Source: Desulfosediminicola ganghwensis
GTDB taxonomy: Bacteria > Desulfobacterota > Desulfobulbia > Desulfobulbales > Desulfocapsaceae
Assembly (NCBI RefSeq): GCF_005116675.2
Contig: NZ_CP050699.1
Span: 2,379,001 to 2,443,000, forward strand
DNA length: 64,000 bases
Direction: 5' to 3'
The position numbers and the translations under genes were made by a program. Below are positions 1 to 9,731 of this stretch, piece by piece (position 1 is the stretch's first letter; every line of letters begins with the position of its first letter). The notes below the pieces were generated by a model. The model saw only the letters and a list, made by a program, of their open reading frames with translations, had not been told where the DNA came from and did not search any database.

Positions 1-531
1 TGGGCCGCAGGCATGGGAATTGGTCTGCTGTTTCTGGCAAAGACACCGGGCTACGTGGACCCGATGAGCTATCTGTTCGGTAACATTCTGCTGATAACCA
101 GAACTGATATCTTTCTCGTGCTGGCACTGGACGTGCTGGTGGTGGGCGTCGTAGCGCTCTTTTATAATGTCTTTCTGGCGATCTGCTTCGATGATGAGTT
201 CGCCGGGTTACGTGGCATCCATACCCATTGGTTTTATTTAGTATTACTTTGCCTTACAGCACTGACCATTGTGCTTCTGGTTCGGGTGGTCGGGATTGTG
301 ATGGTGATTGCCTTGCTCACGCTGCCGGCGGCCATAGCCGGTAATTTTGCATCAAGTATCAAACAGATGATGATACTATCCGTGTTGCTCTGCGGTGTTT
401 TTATCCTCTCCGGGTTGAGTACCAGCTACACCTTGGATTTACCCAGTGGGCCGGTAATTATTGTGATTGCTGCGGGAGTTTATCTCACGGTGGTGGTGGG
501 CACAAAACTGTTTGCCCGGCGCCGTGCCTAA
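1..531 (+). CDS. Metal ABC transporter permease, C-terminal part (cut by window edge)
   Basis: The open frame runs in from the left edge, so the true start lies outside the window; about 176 residues are visible. It is very hydrophobic with five or more membrane segments and has the ABC-3 family pattern of zinc/manganese permeases (ZnuB/MntB/TroC type). The conserved stretch LLTLPAAIAGNFASS near residue 105 corresponds to the LLTxPAATA region of that family. It would form the membrane channel of an importer with an ATPase and a binding protein encoded to the left. The tail (KLFARRRA) is short, unlike the long C-terminal domain of the related permease at 16638-17900. Substrate cannot be told from this fragment. 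Confidence 0.85.
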   Translation, partial: WAAGMGIGLLFLAKTPGYVDPMSYLFGNILLITRTDIFLVLALDVLVVGVVALFYNVFLAICFDDEFAGLRGIHTHWFYLVLLCLTALTIVLLVRVVGIVMVIALLTLPAAIAGNFASSIKQMMILSVLLCGVFILSGLSTSYTLDLPSGPVIIVIAAGVYLTVVVGTKLFARRRA

Positions 532-572
532 CCTTTTTCCATCTAAAGTAACTCTTGTGCGCCCCTCCCTTT

Positions 573-608
573 GCCTGGTCGATACAATTCAACTGAATCG
601 GCCAGGCC
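573..608 (+). terminator. Probable rho-independent terminator after the metal permease
   Basis: An 11-bp stem (573-583 with 597-607, one T.G wobble) with a 13-nt loop is followed by a T-rich CTTCTTCTCCTT tail. It lies 41 bases after the permease stop. The U-tract is interrupted, so strength is uncertain. Confidence 0.55.
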
Positions 609-620
609 TTCTTCTCCTTA

Positions 621-636
621 TGAGCATATGTGCTCA
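621..636. promoter_or_regulatory. Small dyad TGAGCA-TATG-TGCTCA, candidate operator
   Basis: This dyad lies in the 301-base gap 532-832 and is followed by AT-rich DNA with possible -10 hexamers around 663-668. The shape resembles ArsR/SmtB-type operators (TGA-N-CA...TG-N-TCA), but no such regulator is encoded nearby. The rest of the gap up to the permease gene at 833 shows nothing else. Confidence 0.25.
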
Positions 637-832
637 TTTCTAATTTTTTTCGTTTCGAGCCTATATTATCTGAAGATAGTTCAAAAAACAGCTGACAAAA
701 TTGTATTTATGACGGTTTCGGTAGAATTATAGCTCGGCTTTTGCGGAAAAATGAGTTATGCAGACTGCTGCTTGATCAAATGCTAAGAGTAGTAATTGTA
801 TTGTGAGGACCTTGCAGAAATAGGAGCAACAA

Positions 833-2155
833 ATGGAAGGATTGCAAAAGAAGTATGGTTTCTGGACCGCTACCGCCATGGTTATTGGTATCGTTATAGG
901 TTCAGGTGTATTTTTCAAGGCTGATGATGTTCTGAAGGCAGCCAACGGCAGTTTGCCGATTGCACTGCTGGCATGGCTCATCGGTGGTTGCATCATGGTG
1001 GTGACCGCATATGTTTTTGCCAGAATTGCCACTCGAATTCAAAAGGTTAATGGCCTGGTCGATTATTTCGAAGAGGCATACGGCTGGCGTGCAGGCTATC
1101 TTGTTGCCTGGTTTATGACCTTTATCTACTATCCGACACTGGTTGCCGTTCTCGCCTGGGTTTCCGCAAACTATACAAGTGGATTGCTTGGCCTTGATGG
1201 TGCGGTCTGGTTGATTGCCGCCATTTATATGGTGTTCTTCTTTCTGCTGAATATACTTTCGCCTGTGCTTGCCGGTAAATGGCAGGTATCTGCAACCGTT
1301 ATAAAACTGATTCCACTTTTTCTGGTGGCAGTGGTTGGTATCTGCAGCGGTATTACAACCGGACAGACCTTTTCCAGTTTTACCGTCTCCGCCCAGAGTG
1401 TCTCAAACGGTGGCGGTCTGGCAGTGGCAACTCTTGCCACAGCGTTTGCTTATGAGGGCTGGATTATCGCGACCACCATTAACGCGGAACTGAAAGATGC
1501 CAAAAAGACTTTACCAAGGGCTCTTTTCCTCGGTTCGATCGCGGTAGTGATCATTTACATGCTCTACTATCTTGGTATTTCCGGTGTACTGTCAAATGAA
1601 GAAGTGATCCAGGCTGGCAATAATGCCCCTGTAGAAGTTATTTCCATGATTTTTGGACGCCTGGGCGGAACCCTGCTCACAGTGTTCGTAATCATTTCCT
1701 GTCTCGGAACCCTTAATGGTCTTATTATGGGCTCTTCCCGCGGGATGTTCTCTATCGCTTCGCGTGGACTGGGACCAAAGGCGAAATTCTTCGCAGCCAT
1801 CAATCACAGCTATAACAGTACGGTAAACTCTGCCATGGTCGGCTTTGTGCTATCCGCCTTCTGGCTCATGGTATGGTACGGCAACTTTGCAGGCTGGTTT
1901 GGTGCCTTTATGGATATCTCCGAGCTGCCCATTGCCTTCCTCTATGTGATCTATCTTTCCCTGTATCTCTGGGTAATGAAGACATTTACGGATCTGGGCC
2001 CTGTCAGCAGGTTTGTAGCACCATTTCTGGCAGGAGCCGGTTCACTCTATATCATCTGGGGTGCAATCCAGAAGGATATGTTCATTCATTTCCTTATCCT
2101 CGCTCTGGCTATTGTTGCCGCCGGTATCCCGTTTATGAGGGTAAAGAAAGACTGA
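833..2155 (+). CDS. APC-superfamily amino acid permease
   Basis: A 440-residue membrane protein with about 12 hydrophobic segments. The N-terminal motif IGIVIGSGVFFK is the TM1 substrate-binding signature of amino acid/polyamine/organocation permeases, and the order of segments fits the LAT/SteT-like branch (serine/threonine exchanger type). It probably exchanges or symports a neutral amino acid; the substrate is inferred only from family. The ATG at 833 follows AGGAGCAAC (823-831). The gene stands alone, ending in a strong terminator at 2221-2255. No truncation is seen. Confidence 0.88.
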   Translation: MEGLQKKYGFWTATAMVIGIVIGSGVFFKADDVLKAANGSLPIALLAWLIGGCIMVVTAYVFARIATRIQKVNGLVDYFEEAYGWRAGYLVAWFMTFIYYPTLVAVLAWVSANYTSGLLGLDGAVWLIAAIYMVFFFLLNILSPVLAGKWQVSATVIKLIPLFLVAVVGICSGITTGQTFSSFTVSAQSVSNGGGLAVATLATAFAYEGWIIATTINAELKDAKKTLPRALFLGSIAVVIIYMLYYLGISGVLSNEEVIQAGNNAPVEVISMIFGRLGGTLLTVFVIISCLGTLNGLIMGSSRGMFSIASRGLGPKAKFFAAINHSYNSTVNSAMVGFVLSAFWLMVWYGNFAGWFGAFMDISELPIAFLYVIYLSLYLWVMKTFTDLGPVSRFVAPFLAGAGSLYIIWGAIQKDMFIHFLILALAIVAAGIPFMRVKKD

Positions 2156-2220
2156 TACAGAGAAGGTGGTTGAGTTGACCGGTATAAAGGCAATTCAATA
2201 GTTGCTCTTGAAAAGATTAA

Positions 2221-2255
2221 GGCTGTATCCGTTAAAGGCGGATATAGCCTTTTTT
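2221..2255 (+). terminator. Rho-independent terminator of the APC permease gene
   Basis: An 11-bp stem (2221-2231 with 2239-2249, one G.T wobble), a 7-nt loop and then six T residues. It lies 65 bases after the permease stop. Confidence 0.85.
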
Positions 2256-2307
2256 ATTGTGAAAAATTTAAGGAATAACTAGTCCTCTTTTGGAGAGGTG
2301 ATACTTC

Positions 2308-2679
2308 TCACCCCTGTCTCCTTACTTGGCTAACAGTTTTGGCACGTTTAAGCTTTTGGCCAATCCAGAATGACCAGAGGAGCAGTAACAGGTGAATACC
2401 TGTCCAGCCACCAACCAGAACCGAGTAGCTGTTAAGACCTTTCATCAGATAAATGGTCACTGTCCAATAGATTTCAGCCGCGACAAACATGAAAAAGCTG
2501 AACAGGCCCCACCACGTACCATGCAGTTCGTATGTAATCCAGCAACTCCAGAAATGGAGCAGCAGACCAAATGCCGCTGATATGGTAAGGATCAGCTTGA
2601 TAGTTGAGTGTAGATAAAGTTCCGGGGGCGGAGCCGGTTTCGGTGGGATGACTTTTTTCTTTCGTTTCTTCTTTGCCAT
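2308..2679 (-). CDS. Small hypothetical membrane protein
   Basis: A 123-residue protein of unrecognised family. The N-terminus is strongly basic and then proline-rich (MAKKKRKKKVIPPKPAPPP), followed by three predicted membrane segments (about residues 25-47, 55-78 and 85-107) and a basic tail. The positive ends suggest cytoplasmic termini. It is convergent with the APC permease and divergent from the methyltransferase gene at 2788. The start ATG gives the basic leader; no function is assigned. Confidence 0.6.
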   Translation of the reverse strand: MAKKKRKKKVIPPKPAPPPELYLHSTIKLILTISAAFGLLLHFWSCWITYELHGTWWGLFSFFMFVAAEIYWTVTIYLMKGLNSYSVLVGGWTGIHLLLLLWSFWIGQKLKRAKTVSQVRRQG

Positions 2680-2787
2680 TTATGAATACTATACGGTAAT
2701 ATTTTTATTTTCGTACGTGAATACGCGCTACTTTACTGTAAATAGTCAATAAAAGGCAACCCTCTCCTGAAAGGACGATAGAAAATT

Positions 2788-3705
2788 ATGGACTTTACCG
2801 CCACCTTGGAAAAATGCCGGGTAATGCTCACTGAAGGGGCTGTTGCAGAGCGATTGCGGCGCCGAAAAGATATTGAGCTGCACCCAACCTTGTTCAATAC
2901 CCCCCTTGTCAACAACGACTATGGCAGGCAGTGTATGCGAGAGATATACCGTCAGTATCGTGAGATTGCGCGCAGGGCCCAGGTACCGTCGTTACTGTGT
3001 GCACCGACCTGGCGGGTCAATATCGAACGGCTTGAGGCTGCCGGGCAGTCAACAGAGCTGAACAGGGATGCGGTCTTCTTCATGCAGCAATTGAAGGATG
3101 AATGGCAGGATGAGACGTCGCCGCTCTTTGTCGGTGGATTGATTGGACCACGAAACGATTGCTATAAGCCGGATGAGGCACTTTCAATCGAGGAAGCTGA
3201 ACAGTTTCACAGCTGGCAATTGCATAAACTTGCAGCGGCGGGGGTGGATGTTGTCATTTGCCAGACATTTCCAGCTGTATCAGAGGCAATCGGTGTGATC
3301 AGGGCCTGCGCTTCGATTGGTGTTCCATGTATCATGAGCTGTGTCATCAACCGTCGCGGGCTGGTGCTCGACCAGACCGACCTGGCAGAAGCTGTTCGAA
3401 TTATGGACGAAGCTTCAGGCAACAGTCCGTTGGGGTATATGGTAAACTGCGTGCACCCGACTTTTGTGCTGCCGGAGAAACAACCACCAGAACTTTTCAG
3501 GAGACTGATCGGTATCCAGGCCAATGCCTCTTCCCTGGACCATGAGGACCTGGATGGCTCGGCAGTACTGATGCAGAGTGATATGCAGGAGTGGGGGGAG
3601 CTGATGCTCGAGCTGAACACAACCTACGGCATGAAAATTCTTGGCGGTTGCTGTGGAACCGATGAGAAGTATCTGGGCTATATCAGTTCCAGGATAAAGA
3701 GCTGA
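2788..3705 (+). CDS. Homocysteine S-methyltransferase-family protein
   Basis: A 305-residue protein with a homocysteine-binding (beta/alpha)8 fold. The C-terminal GGCCGTD motif (near residues 288-294) supplies two zinc cysteines, and the upstream NCVHP (about residues 219-223) supplies the third, as in MmuM/BhmT and the N-terminal module of MetH. It should move a methyl group from a small donor such as S-methylmethionine or a betaine to homocysteine or a related thiol; the donor cannot be read from sequence. The N-terminus lacks the classic DGAMGT motif (here ltEGAVAERLRRR), so it is a divergent member. The ATG at 2788 follows GAAAGGACG (2769-2777). Confidence 0.82.
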   Translation: MDFTATLEKCRVMLTEGAVAERLRRRKDIELHPTLFNTPLVNNDYGRQCMREIYRQYREIARRAQVPSLLCAPTWRVNIERLEAAGQSTELNRDAVFFMQQLKDEWQDETSPLFVGGLIGPRNDCYKPDEALSIEEAEQFHSWQLHKLAAAGVDVVICQTFPAVSEAIGVIRACASIGVPCIMSCVINRRGLVLDQTDLAEAVRIMDEASGNSPLGYMVNCVHPTFVLPEKQPPELFRRLIGIQANASSLDHEDLDGSAVLMQSDMQEWGELMLELNTTYGMKILGGCCGTDEKYLGYISSRIKS

Positions 3706-3729
3706 AATGTCAAGTTCCAATAGTGTTGG

Positions 3730-5997
3730 TCAAGCGACGAGCGGCACTGTTTTCTTGCGTAAAGGCAGCAGGATCGATTCAATCTCGTAATAAAATCTAT
3801 CGGGCTTGATGGGTTTGGAGATGTAGCCGTCCATTCCCGCTTCCAGGCAGCGTTTCCGGTCACCTTTTACTGCATATGCAGTCATGGCAATTACCGGGAC
3901 ATGGTTTCCGGAAATCCGTTCCAACTCACGTATACAGCGCGTCGCCTGGAAACCGTCCATTCTCGGCATCTGAATATCCATAAGGATCAGGTCAAAGTCC
4001 TTTTTATGATCCCGGATCATCTCCACTGCTTCCTGACCATCTTTCGCAGAAGTTACCTGCCAACCGGCACGTTCAAGTACTGTGGTGGCAACGGTGCGGT
4101 TGATGGGTTCGTCCTCGGCCAGCAGTACCTTAAGGGAATCCCTCAGTTTCGGATCGGTGCTGGATGTTTGGTTATGGGGGATAAGGCTTAAGACAGGTGA
4201 GGCCGGCAGCCTGAATTCCGCGGAGAAGTGAAATGTCGTTTCGCGGCCCGGTGTACTCGCTACCTGGATTGTACCACCCATCTTCTCGACTAATTCTGCG
4301 ACAATGACCAAGCCGAGCCCTGTGCCGCGCTTATTGCAGTCCAGTCTTGTGCCGACCTGGCTGAATGGGCGAAAAACATGATTGAGTTTGTCAGAGGGGA
4401 TTCCCACACCGGTATCCCGAACCTTGAATTGAAGTTCGAGTTGCTGAGAGCCCGGAGTATGTTTTTGCGTTCTCGCCACGGAGAGCAATACCTGGCCATA
4501 GTCCGTGAATTTAATGCTGTTGCTGATGAGGTTGGTGATAACCTGGCAGAGCCGGGTTGCATCCCCGATCACTATCTTTGGTATGGTCTCGTCCCAGGTG
4601 AAATCCAGATGCACGTGTTTTTTCTCGATCCCGATTTTCAGAAGCTCGAGGGTCTCAGTAATTTCTTTATGGATATCGAATGGGAAGGTGACGAGATCGA
4701 GCTTACCTGCTTCTATTTTGGAAAAGTCCAGAATGTCGTTTATTAGTGAAAGCAGACGGTTAGCAGAAGTCTTAACCATGCCAAGATATGTTCGAACATC
4801 GTTTTCGAGTGGTTTGTCCAGGGCAATTTCAGTCATGCCGATAATACCGTTCATGGGAGTTCGGATTTCATGACTCATAGTTGCCAGAAAGGCACTCTTT
4901 TTCTGTTCTGCCTGTTCCGCTTTCTCTTTTGCTTTATGTAGCTGCTTTATCTGTTGTTTGCGGGCGAGGGCGTCACCGATATAACGGGCAACAAAGGACA
5001 TGAAACGCATGTCGTGACCAGAATAAACGATGTCTGTAAAGCATCGTAATATCAAAGCACCTGAGATGTTCCCTCGTCGGAACGGTACCCCAAGCCAGGA
5101 GACCGGCCGGGGGCCGGTGAGGTGGAGGCCATGGGTATCGATGAGTTCTTCAATGTTCTCCGGGGTGATGAGGAGCGGATCCGGATGGGAAAAGAGAAGG
5201 GAGTATAATTCTTTTTGGCCCGGATCATATTCCACACGTTGGCAGCTGTGATAGGGGAATTGTGTGTCGGAAACGTACGGGAACGAGTAGTAGAGTTTCC
5301 CGTCCTTTTCGTACCAGGTCATAATGCTGAAATTCACTGCATGAACAAGTGTGCTTATAGTGCTATGGATTTGTTGATAGAGTTGTGGGAGTGAATTGAA
5401 ATTATGGGATTGCTCACTGATCTGAAAAAGTACAGAACGAATTTGTTCGGAGCGTTCGAGTGCCTGCATGGAGAATTTCAGCTGTCTGATGGTGTCCATG
5501 CTTTTTAAGCGTGAACCGATGACGGAGCAGAGTGTCATAAGTCCGGTGAGCTGTTCGGCGCTGAAGGTGCAGGCTTCGGCGGAGCCGATGTAGAGTGTTC
5601 CTACGATGGTGTTCTGGTCAAAAATAGGAGTAACTATATGGGTTGAGTTGCCTGTTTGTCGCAACCATTCGGGTTGCTCTTCAGCCTGAATGATGGTCGG
5701 ACTTCGTGTGGAAAACGGCTCTAGGAAACGTTCCTCGTCGAGGGCAATTGAAGAGGGGATACGCGAGCGGAGTGTCGTTGCAGCATTGGCTGGTGGTTTC
5801 AGATCTCTCGTGCTGTTCTCCGAGATAAGATAAAGCTGGATTGCAAAGTTACCGATTTTAGGGAAAATCCTTTTGTGCAGAAAGTTGTGCAAGCGGACTG
5901 GTGTGTCAGCTGTGCGTTGGCCGATGGTCAATTCCTGAATGAGTTCCAGGAAAGTGGCTGAGGCAATAGGAGCTGCAGCGAAAAGGTGTCTGGGCAT
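3730..5997 (-). CDS. Hybrid sensor histidine kinase (GAF-GAF-HisKA-HATPase-REC)
   Basis: A 755-residue soluble kinase without membrane segments. Two GAF-like sensor regions (about residues 20-165 and 195-345) are followed by a short coiled coil (350-372). The HisKA domain has phospho-acceptor His376 in MSHEIRTPMNG. The HATPase_c domain carries an N box (ITNLISNSIKF) and G boxes (DTGVGI, GTGLGL). A C-terminal receiver domain has LLAEDEPINR, phospho-acceptor Asp674 in LMDIQMPRMDG and a late lysine in GYISKPI. It would sense a cytoplasmic signal and relay phosphate through its own receiver to an unlinked phosphotransfer protein. No response regulator or HPt gene lies next to it. It is convergent with the methyltransferase gene and divergent from tdh. 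Confidence 0.93.
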   Translation of the reverse strand: MPRHLFAAAPIASATFLELIQELTIGQRTADTPVRLHNFLHKRIFPKIGNFAIQLYLISENSTRDLKPPANAATTLRSRIPSSIALDEERFLEPFSTRSPTIIQAEEQPEWLRQTGNSTHIVTPIFDQNTIVGTLYIGSAEACTFSAEQLTGLMTLCSVIGSRLKSMDTIRQLKFSMQALERSEQIRSVLFQISEQSHNFNSLPQLYQQIHSTISTLVHAVNFSIMTWYEKDGKLYYSFPYVSDTQFPYHSCQRVEYDPGQKELYSLLFSHPDPLLITPENIEELIDTHGLHLTGPRPVSWLGVPFRRGNISGALILRCFTDIVYSGHDMRFMSFVARYIGDALARKQQIKQLHKAKEKAEQAEQKKSAFLATMSHEIRTPMNGIIGMTEIALDKPLENDVRTYLGMVKTSANRLLSLINDILDFSKIEAGKLDLVTFPFDIHKEITETLELLKIGIEKKHVHLDFTWDETIPKIVIGDATRLCQVITNLISNSIKFTDYGQVLLSVARTQKHTPGSQQLELQFKVRDTGVGIPSDKLNHVFRPFSQVGTRLDCNKRGTGLGLVIVAELVEKMGGTIQVASTPGRETTFHFSAEFRLPASPVLSLIPHNQTSSTDPKLRDSLKVLLAEDEPINRTVATTVLERAGWQVTSAKDGQEAVEMIRDHKKDFDLILMDIQMPRMDGFQATRCIRELERISGNHVPVIAMTAYAVKGDRKRCLEAGMDGYISKPIKPDRFYYEIESILLPLRKKTVPLVA

Positions 5998-6333
5998 AAT
6001 TACCTGTTGTCATGATTACGTGGGAATTGTTGCTGGTTACGTCATTGTATTATCGATAAAAATTAGCACGACAGACCAATCATATCAAAAATAGAGATGA
6101 GGTTGAAGGGTAAGTGGAAAAAAGGATGTTAAAAAAAATCGGGCGACTATCTGATGTGCCATTTCTACTCGGCTCTGAGTTACCGAGAGAAAAGTAATTG
6201 ATGCAATATCCAGTCAAACTCTTGGCATCGGTGAGTGGTAGGAGATATATTTTTTGGTAACTGCTGTGATACACTTCATTCGAGTGCAGGTTGCGCAAAT
6301 TCTAAGAGCTATACAACTTGATGGGGAGTACTG
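5998..6333. other. Divergent intergenic region between the hybrid kinase and tdh
   Basis: About 336 bases, AT-rich, holding the presumed back-to-back promoters of the kinase and of tdh. I saw no convincing hexamer pair, sigma-54 element, terminator or RNA gene. GGGGAG (6320-6325) serves as the tdh ribosome binding site. Confidence 0.4.
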
Positions 6334-7380
6334 ATGAAAACTATGAAAGCCCTGGTCAAGGCAAAAAAAGAACCAGGATTGTGGTTGCAGGATCTTCCGC
6401 TGCCCGACCCGGGGAAAAGTGATGTGCTCATTCGTATTGAACGGACCGCAATTTGTGGCACCGATGTTCATATCTACAATTGGGATGCCTGGGCACAAAA
6501 GACGATTCCTGTACCCATGGCCATCGGGCATGAGTTTGTCGGCAGAGTTGCCTCGGTTGGAGAAAATGTCAAAGATTTCAAGCCAGGTGATCTGGTTTCG
6601 GGAGAAGGGCATCTGGTCTGCGGGCATTGCCGGAATTGTCTGGCTGGCAGAAGGCATCTCTGCCCCAACACAAGTGGTGTCGGTGTCAACAGGACAGGTG
6701 CGTATGCTGAATATCTCTGTATCCCGCAAACTAATGTATGGTACTGCGACTCTGCCATTCCTCTCGATATTCTGACCTGCTTTGATCCTCTGGGCAACGC
6801 AGTGCATACCGCGCTGTCTTTTGATGTGCTAGGGGAGGATGTGCTTATAACCGGAGCGGGGCCCATAGGCTGCATGGCTGCCGCTGTCGCACGACATGCC
6901 GGGGCACGGCATGTCGTGGTAACTGATATCAACCCCTATCGACTGGAACTTGCCAAAAAAGCGGGGGCGACCCTCGTGGTCAATGCGGCTGACACCGACC
7001 TGAGGGATGTACAGAATGCCCTGGGCATGAAAGAGGGATTTGATGTGGCCATGGAGATGTCAGGCAGTCCGGCGGCCCTGAACTCAATCCTTGAGAATAT
7101 GTGTCATGGCGGCAAGATCGCCATGCTGGGCATTATACCTGAGAATACCGAAGTAAACTGGAATACAGTGGTCTTCAATGGTCTGACGATCAAAGGAATT
7201 TACGGGCGTGAGATGTTTGAAACCTGGTATAAAATGACAGCCATGATCCAGAGCGGTCTGGATATTTCCGAACTGATCACCCACCGTTTTCGCTATACTG
7301 AATTTGAAGAGGCGTTTGCCGTTATGCGCTCGGGCAATTCCGGTAAGGTTGTGCTGAGCTGGGGAGAGGAGAAAGAATAA
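6334..7380 (+). CDS. tdh: L-threonine 3-dehydrogenase
   Basis: A 348-residue zinc-dependent medium-chain dehydrogenase that oxidises L-threonine to 2-amino-3-ketobutyrate with NAD+. The catalytic zinc region contains [11 protein letters not shown] (Cys about residue 38) and GHEFVG. The structural zinc loop is [15 protein letters not shown], and the Rossmann motif is [26 protein letters not shown] is the Tdh-specific stretch that separates it from alcohol and sorbitol dehydrogenases. Length matches E. coli Tdh (341). The ATG at 6334 follows GGGGAG. The stop overlaps the next start (TAATG), so translation is coupled to the 2-amino-3-ketobutyrate-cleaving partner and the pair makes glycine plus acetyl-CoA from threonine. 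Confidence 0.95.
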   Translation: MKTMKALVKAKKEPGLWLQDLPLPDPGKSDVLIRIERTAICGTDVHIYNWDAWAQKTIPVPMAIGHEFVGRVASVGENVKDFKPGDLVSGEGHLVCGHCRNCLAGRRHLCPNTSGVGVNRTGAYAEYLCIPQTNVWYCDSAIPLDILTCFDPLGNAVHTALSFDVLGEDVLITGAGPIGCMAAAVARHAGARHVVVTDINPYRLELAKKAGATLVVNAADTDLRDVQNALGMKEGFDVAMEMSGSPAALNSILENMCHGGKIAMLGIIPENTEVNWNTVVFNGLTIKGIYGREMFETWYKMTAMIQSGLDISELITHRFRYTEFEEAFAVMRSGNSGKVVLSWGEEKE

Positions 7381-8603
7381 TGTCCATGGAAAAACTTGAC
7401 GCAGCCCTTGTAGCTGAATTGAAATCCCTGGAAGAAGAAGGCAGGGCAAAGCCGCCGGAGAGGGTGATTACCGGTTATATCCCCCCTAAAGACGAGCGTG
7501 GTCCCAGATATACCCTTGCGGGTGTTGATGGCGAATTTATCCGTCTGAATTCCAACTCCTATCTATCTCTTTCCAATCACTCCGCGCTTATTTCCGCCGC
7601 CGATGAGGCGACTCACGCCTGTGGGGTGGGGCCCGGGGCAGTGCGCTTTATAGATGGCACGTTCAGTTATCATAAAAAGCTGGAAGAACGAATTGCCGCG
7701 TTTGTCGATAAGCCTGCGGCCAAGATCTTTAATTCTGCCTATACTTCAAACTGTGGTCTGGCTCTGACCATAGGTAACAGGAAAACCCATTGGATTGGTG
7801 ATCAGCTTAATCATAATTCCATTATCCGTGGCATGCGGATTTCCGGGGTGCCGAGTAATCACAAGGGAATTTTTGCCCATAATGACATGGGTGACCTGCG
7901 TCGCTGTTTTGGCGAAGTGGCAGATGACATCGAACGGGTTGTGGTAATTTTTGACGGTATCTTCTCCATGCGCGGAGATTTTGCTCCCATCGACAGGATT
8001 ATTGAGATATGCAAAGAGAATGAAAATCGTTTTCGTGACGGTATAATCACAGTGGTCGATGATTCCCACGGTATTGGTGCCTACGGCGATACCGGCAGAG
8101 GAACACCGGAGCACGCTGGCGCTGTGCCTGACATTATTATCGGAACTTTTGGCAAGGCTTTCGGGGTGAATGGCGGCTTTATCGCGGCCAGCGAGATGGT
8201 TGTGGAAGCCGTGCGCCAGAAGGCGGACACCTATATTTATACAAACCCGTTAAGCGTTGCTGATTGTGCAGCTGCCACCAAAGCCCTGGATATTTGTGAC
8301 AGTGAAGAGGGGCTTGAGCTGTTAGCCAATCTGAAAAACAGGACGACACAGTTCAGGGAGGGGCTCGCCGATTTGGGTCTGGAGTCTATTCCCGGCCCCC
8401 ATCCGGTGGTGCCGCTGATGGTACGTGATACAACCAAAACGCGCCGGATGGTGGAGCATCTCTGCAACAAAGGAGTATTGGTTGTCGGCTTGACCTTTCC
8501 TGTCGTCCCCCGGGGAGATGAGTCGATTCGCTTTCAGATCAATGCTGCTCATACCAGGAGTGATATCGAGTATGTACTTGCCTGTCTTGCGGAAAAAAAC
8601 TGA
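7380..8603 (+). CDS. kbl: 2-amino-3-ketobutyrate CoA ligase (glycine C-acetyltransferase)-like PLP enzyme
   Basis: A 407-residue class II alpha-oxoamine synthase. The PLP lysine is Lys259 in IGTFGKAFG, preceded by VVDDSHGIGAYG with the cofactor-binding Asp and His. Other family stretches are GPGAVRFIDGT and FNSAYTSNCG. With CoA it should cleave the Tdh product to glycine and acetyl-CoA. The symbol rests on the tight coupling to tdh. The sequence is not the closest possible match to E. coli Kbl (IGTFGKAFGVNGGF rather than the usual GKALGGASGGY), so the call is family plus context. There is a one-base overlap with tdh. Confidence 0.85.
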   Translation: MSMEKLDAALVAELKSLEEEGRAKPPERVITGYIPPKDERGPRYTLAGVDGEFIRLNSNSYLSLSNHSALISAADEATHACGVGPGAVRFIDGTFSYHKKLEERIAAFVDKPAAKIFNSAYTSNCGLALTIGNRKTHWIGDQLNHNSIIRGMRISGVPSNHKGIFAHNDMGDLRRCFGEVADDIERVVVIFDGIFSMRGDFAPIDRIIEICKENENRFRDGIITVVDDSHGIGAYGDTGRGTPEHAGAVPDIIIGTFGKAFGVNGGFIAASEMVVEAVRQKADTYIYTNPLSVADCAAATKALDICDSEEGLELLANLKNRTTQFREGLADLGLESIPGPHPVVPLMVRDTTKTRRMVEHLCNKGVLVVGLTFPVVPRGDESIRFQINAAHTRSDIEYVLACLAEKN

Positions 8604-8622
8604 TCTCCGCAGTTCATTTCAC

Positions 8623-8687
8623 AAATTCGATATGGCACCATTTATTATGTAAAAAAAGATGGAGATGGTGCCAGCCCGATCGAATTT
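8623..8687. repeat. Interrupted inverted repeat after kbl
   Basis: AAATTCGAT (8623-8631) plus GGCACCAT (8634-8641) pair with ATGGTGCC (8665-8672) and ATCGAATTT (8679-8687), around a central A-rich loop. It is in the 337-base gap 8604-8940, 20 bases after kbl. It could act as a terminator without a U-tract, an mRNA-protecting hairpin or an operator. The rest of the gap is AT-rich and carries AGGAG (8931-8935) for the next gene. Confidence 0.5.
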
Positions 8688-8940
8688 CTCATAAGTTCGC
8701 ATTTTCGCCCTACCATCCCGATTTTTCCCAAAAGATCTTGTTCTGCAAGTAGTAATTATTCAAGGGGCTTCGTTTTATTTCCTATATATTTAGGTGTTTA
8801 TGCCTATTTACAGCTGCGATTTATACAGGCTAATTAATACAGCAAGGAACTTTGGAATGAGCCGCTGTGTCTGGTAGTGGCAAAAAACAGGCATAAATAG
8901 TTGGCCATGAGACATCCCTCGTACACAACAAGGAGATTTG

Positions 8941-9471
8941 ATGAAGCGACTGACTTTTGTACTGCTGTTGGTTCTCGGAGCAGTATTGACAGGCTGTGCA
9001 CAGAAGCTGCCTGTCAACACCGGTAATGATGTAGGGGTTCTCGCTATTCCGATGATGGGGCAAAAGAGTGGCAGGGGAGAGTTCATTTTCAGTTATGAGC
9101 TTACCCATTCGATGAACCATGAGATTGCTATCAGGATAACTCCTGGCGCAGGTGAAAAATTTGTTTTTTCTGAGGCTCTGCCAGCGGGTAGTTACACTTT
9201 CGACACTGTGACCATGTATGCGAAGCCAACAATAACCACGCTATCCTCTGTGAATAAGCTCTCCCGAAAATTGGATCCTCCTGTTCGTATCCAGATAGAG
9301 GCAGGGAAAGTAGTTCTTCTGCCTTCACGGTTACGGGTCTCTATTAAACCGGGAGATGCCGAGGAATTCTATCAGGTTACCAGTTGGGAAGAAATGGATG
9401 AAGAAACCATTGTTACTATGAAAAAAAGATTGGAGTCAATGGAGAACGCCGATGGTTGGCAGATACAATAG
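8941..9471 (+). CDS. Predicted lipoprotein, paralogue 1
   Basis: A 176-residue protein with a lipoprotein signal peptide: MKRLTF, a hydrophobic core and the lipobox LTGC (Cys about residue 19), so it is lipid-anchored and exported. I chose ATG 8941 over the in-frame TTG three bases earlier because AGGAG ends 5 bases before it. No known domain is recognised. The mature part looks all-beta (FSEALPAGSYTFDTVTMY). It is clearly related to the protein at 9732-10277: both have (V/L)G(V/M)LA(I/V)PM near the N-terminus, an LP/VP-(A/P)-G-x-Y-x-FDT strand and a MENADGW/LENADKW C-terminal motif. Confidence 0.72.
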   Translation: MKRLTFVLLLVLGAVLTGCAQKLPVNTGNDVGVLAIPMMGQKSGRGEFIFSYELTHSMNHEIAIRITPGAGEKFVFSEALPAGSYTFDTVTMYAKPTITTLSSVNKLSRKLDPPVRIQIEAGKVVLLPSRLRVSIKPGDAEEFYQVTSWEEMDEETIVTMKKRLESMENADGWQIQ

Positions 9472-9542
9472 TACTCCTATAATGTTTTGGGATCTTAACT
9501 ATATACGATAACCGTACCGTTCATTACGAAGGGGCATCTGTT

Positions 9543-9608
9543 ATGCACTCAAGGCCCCGTATTCTTATCATATTCATCGTGCATTCACTTGTTGCAGGGT
9601 CCGTTTGA
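9543..9608 (+). CDS. Possible 21-residue hydrophobic peptide between the lipoproteins
   Basis: ATG 9543 follows GAAGGGGC at good spacing and gives a 21-residue frame that looks like a bare signal segment (ILIIFIVHSLVAGSV). It may be a relic of a third lipoprotein copy or chance. Only the frame and the ribosome site support it. Confidence 0.2.
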   Translation: MHSRPRILIIFIVHSLVAGSV

Positions 9609-9731
9609 ATGAGCTCTTTCCTGTACAGATTGCGTTCTGCAATTGGTACAGAATGAAAGTTTTCGTTTATCAGCACAATGGGAAGCGTTCAGGGTGAGAG
9701 GTTACACTAAAACATGTTTTCAGGGGGAATT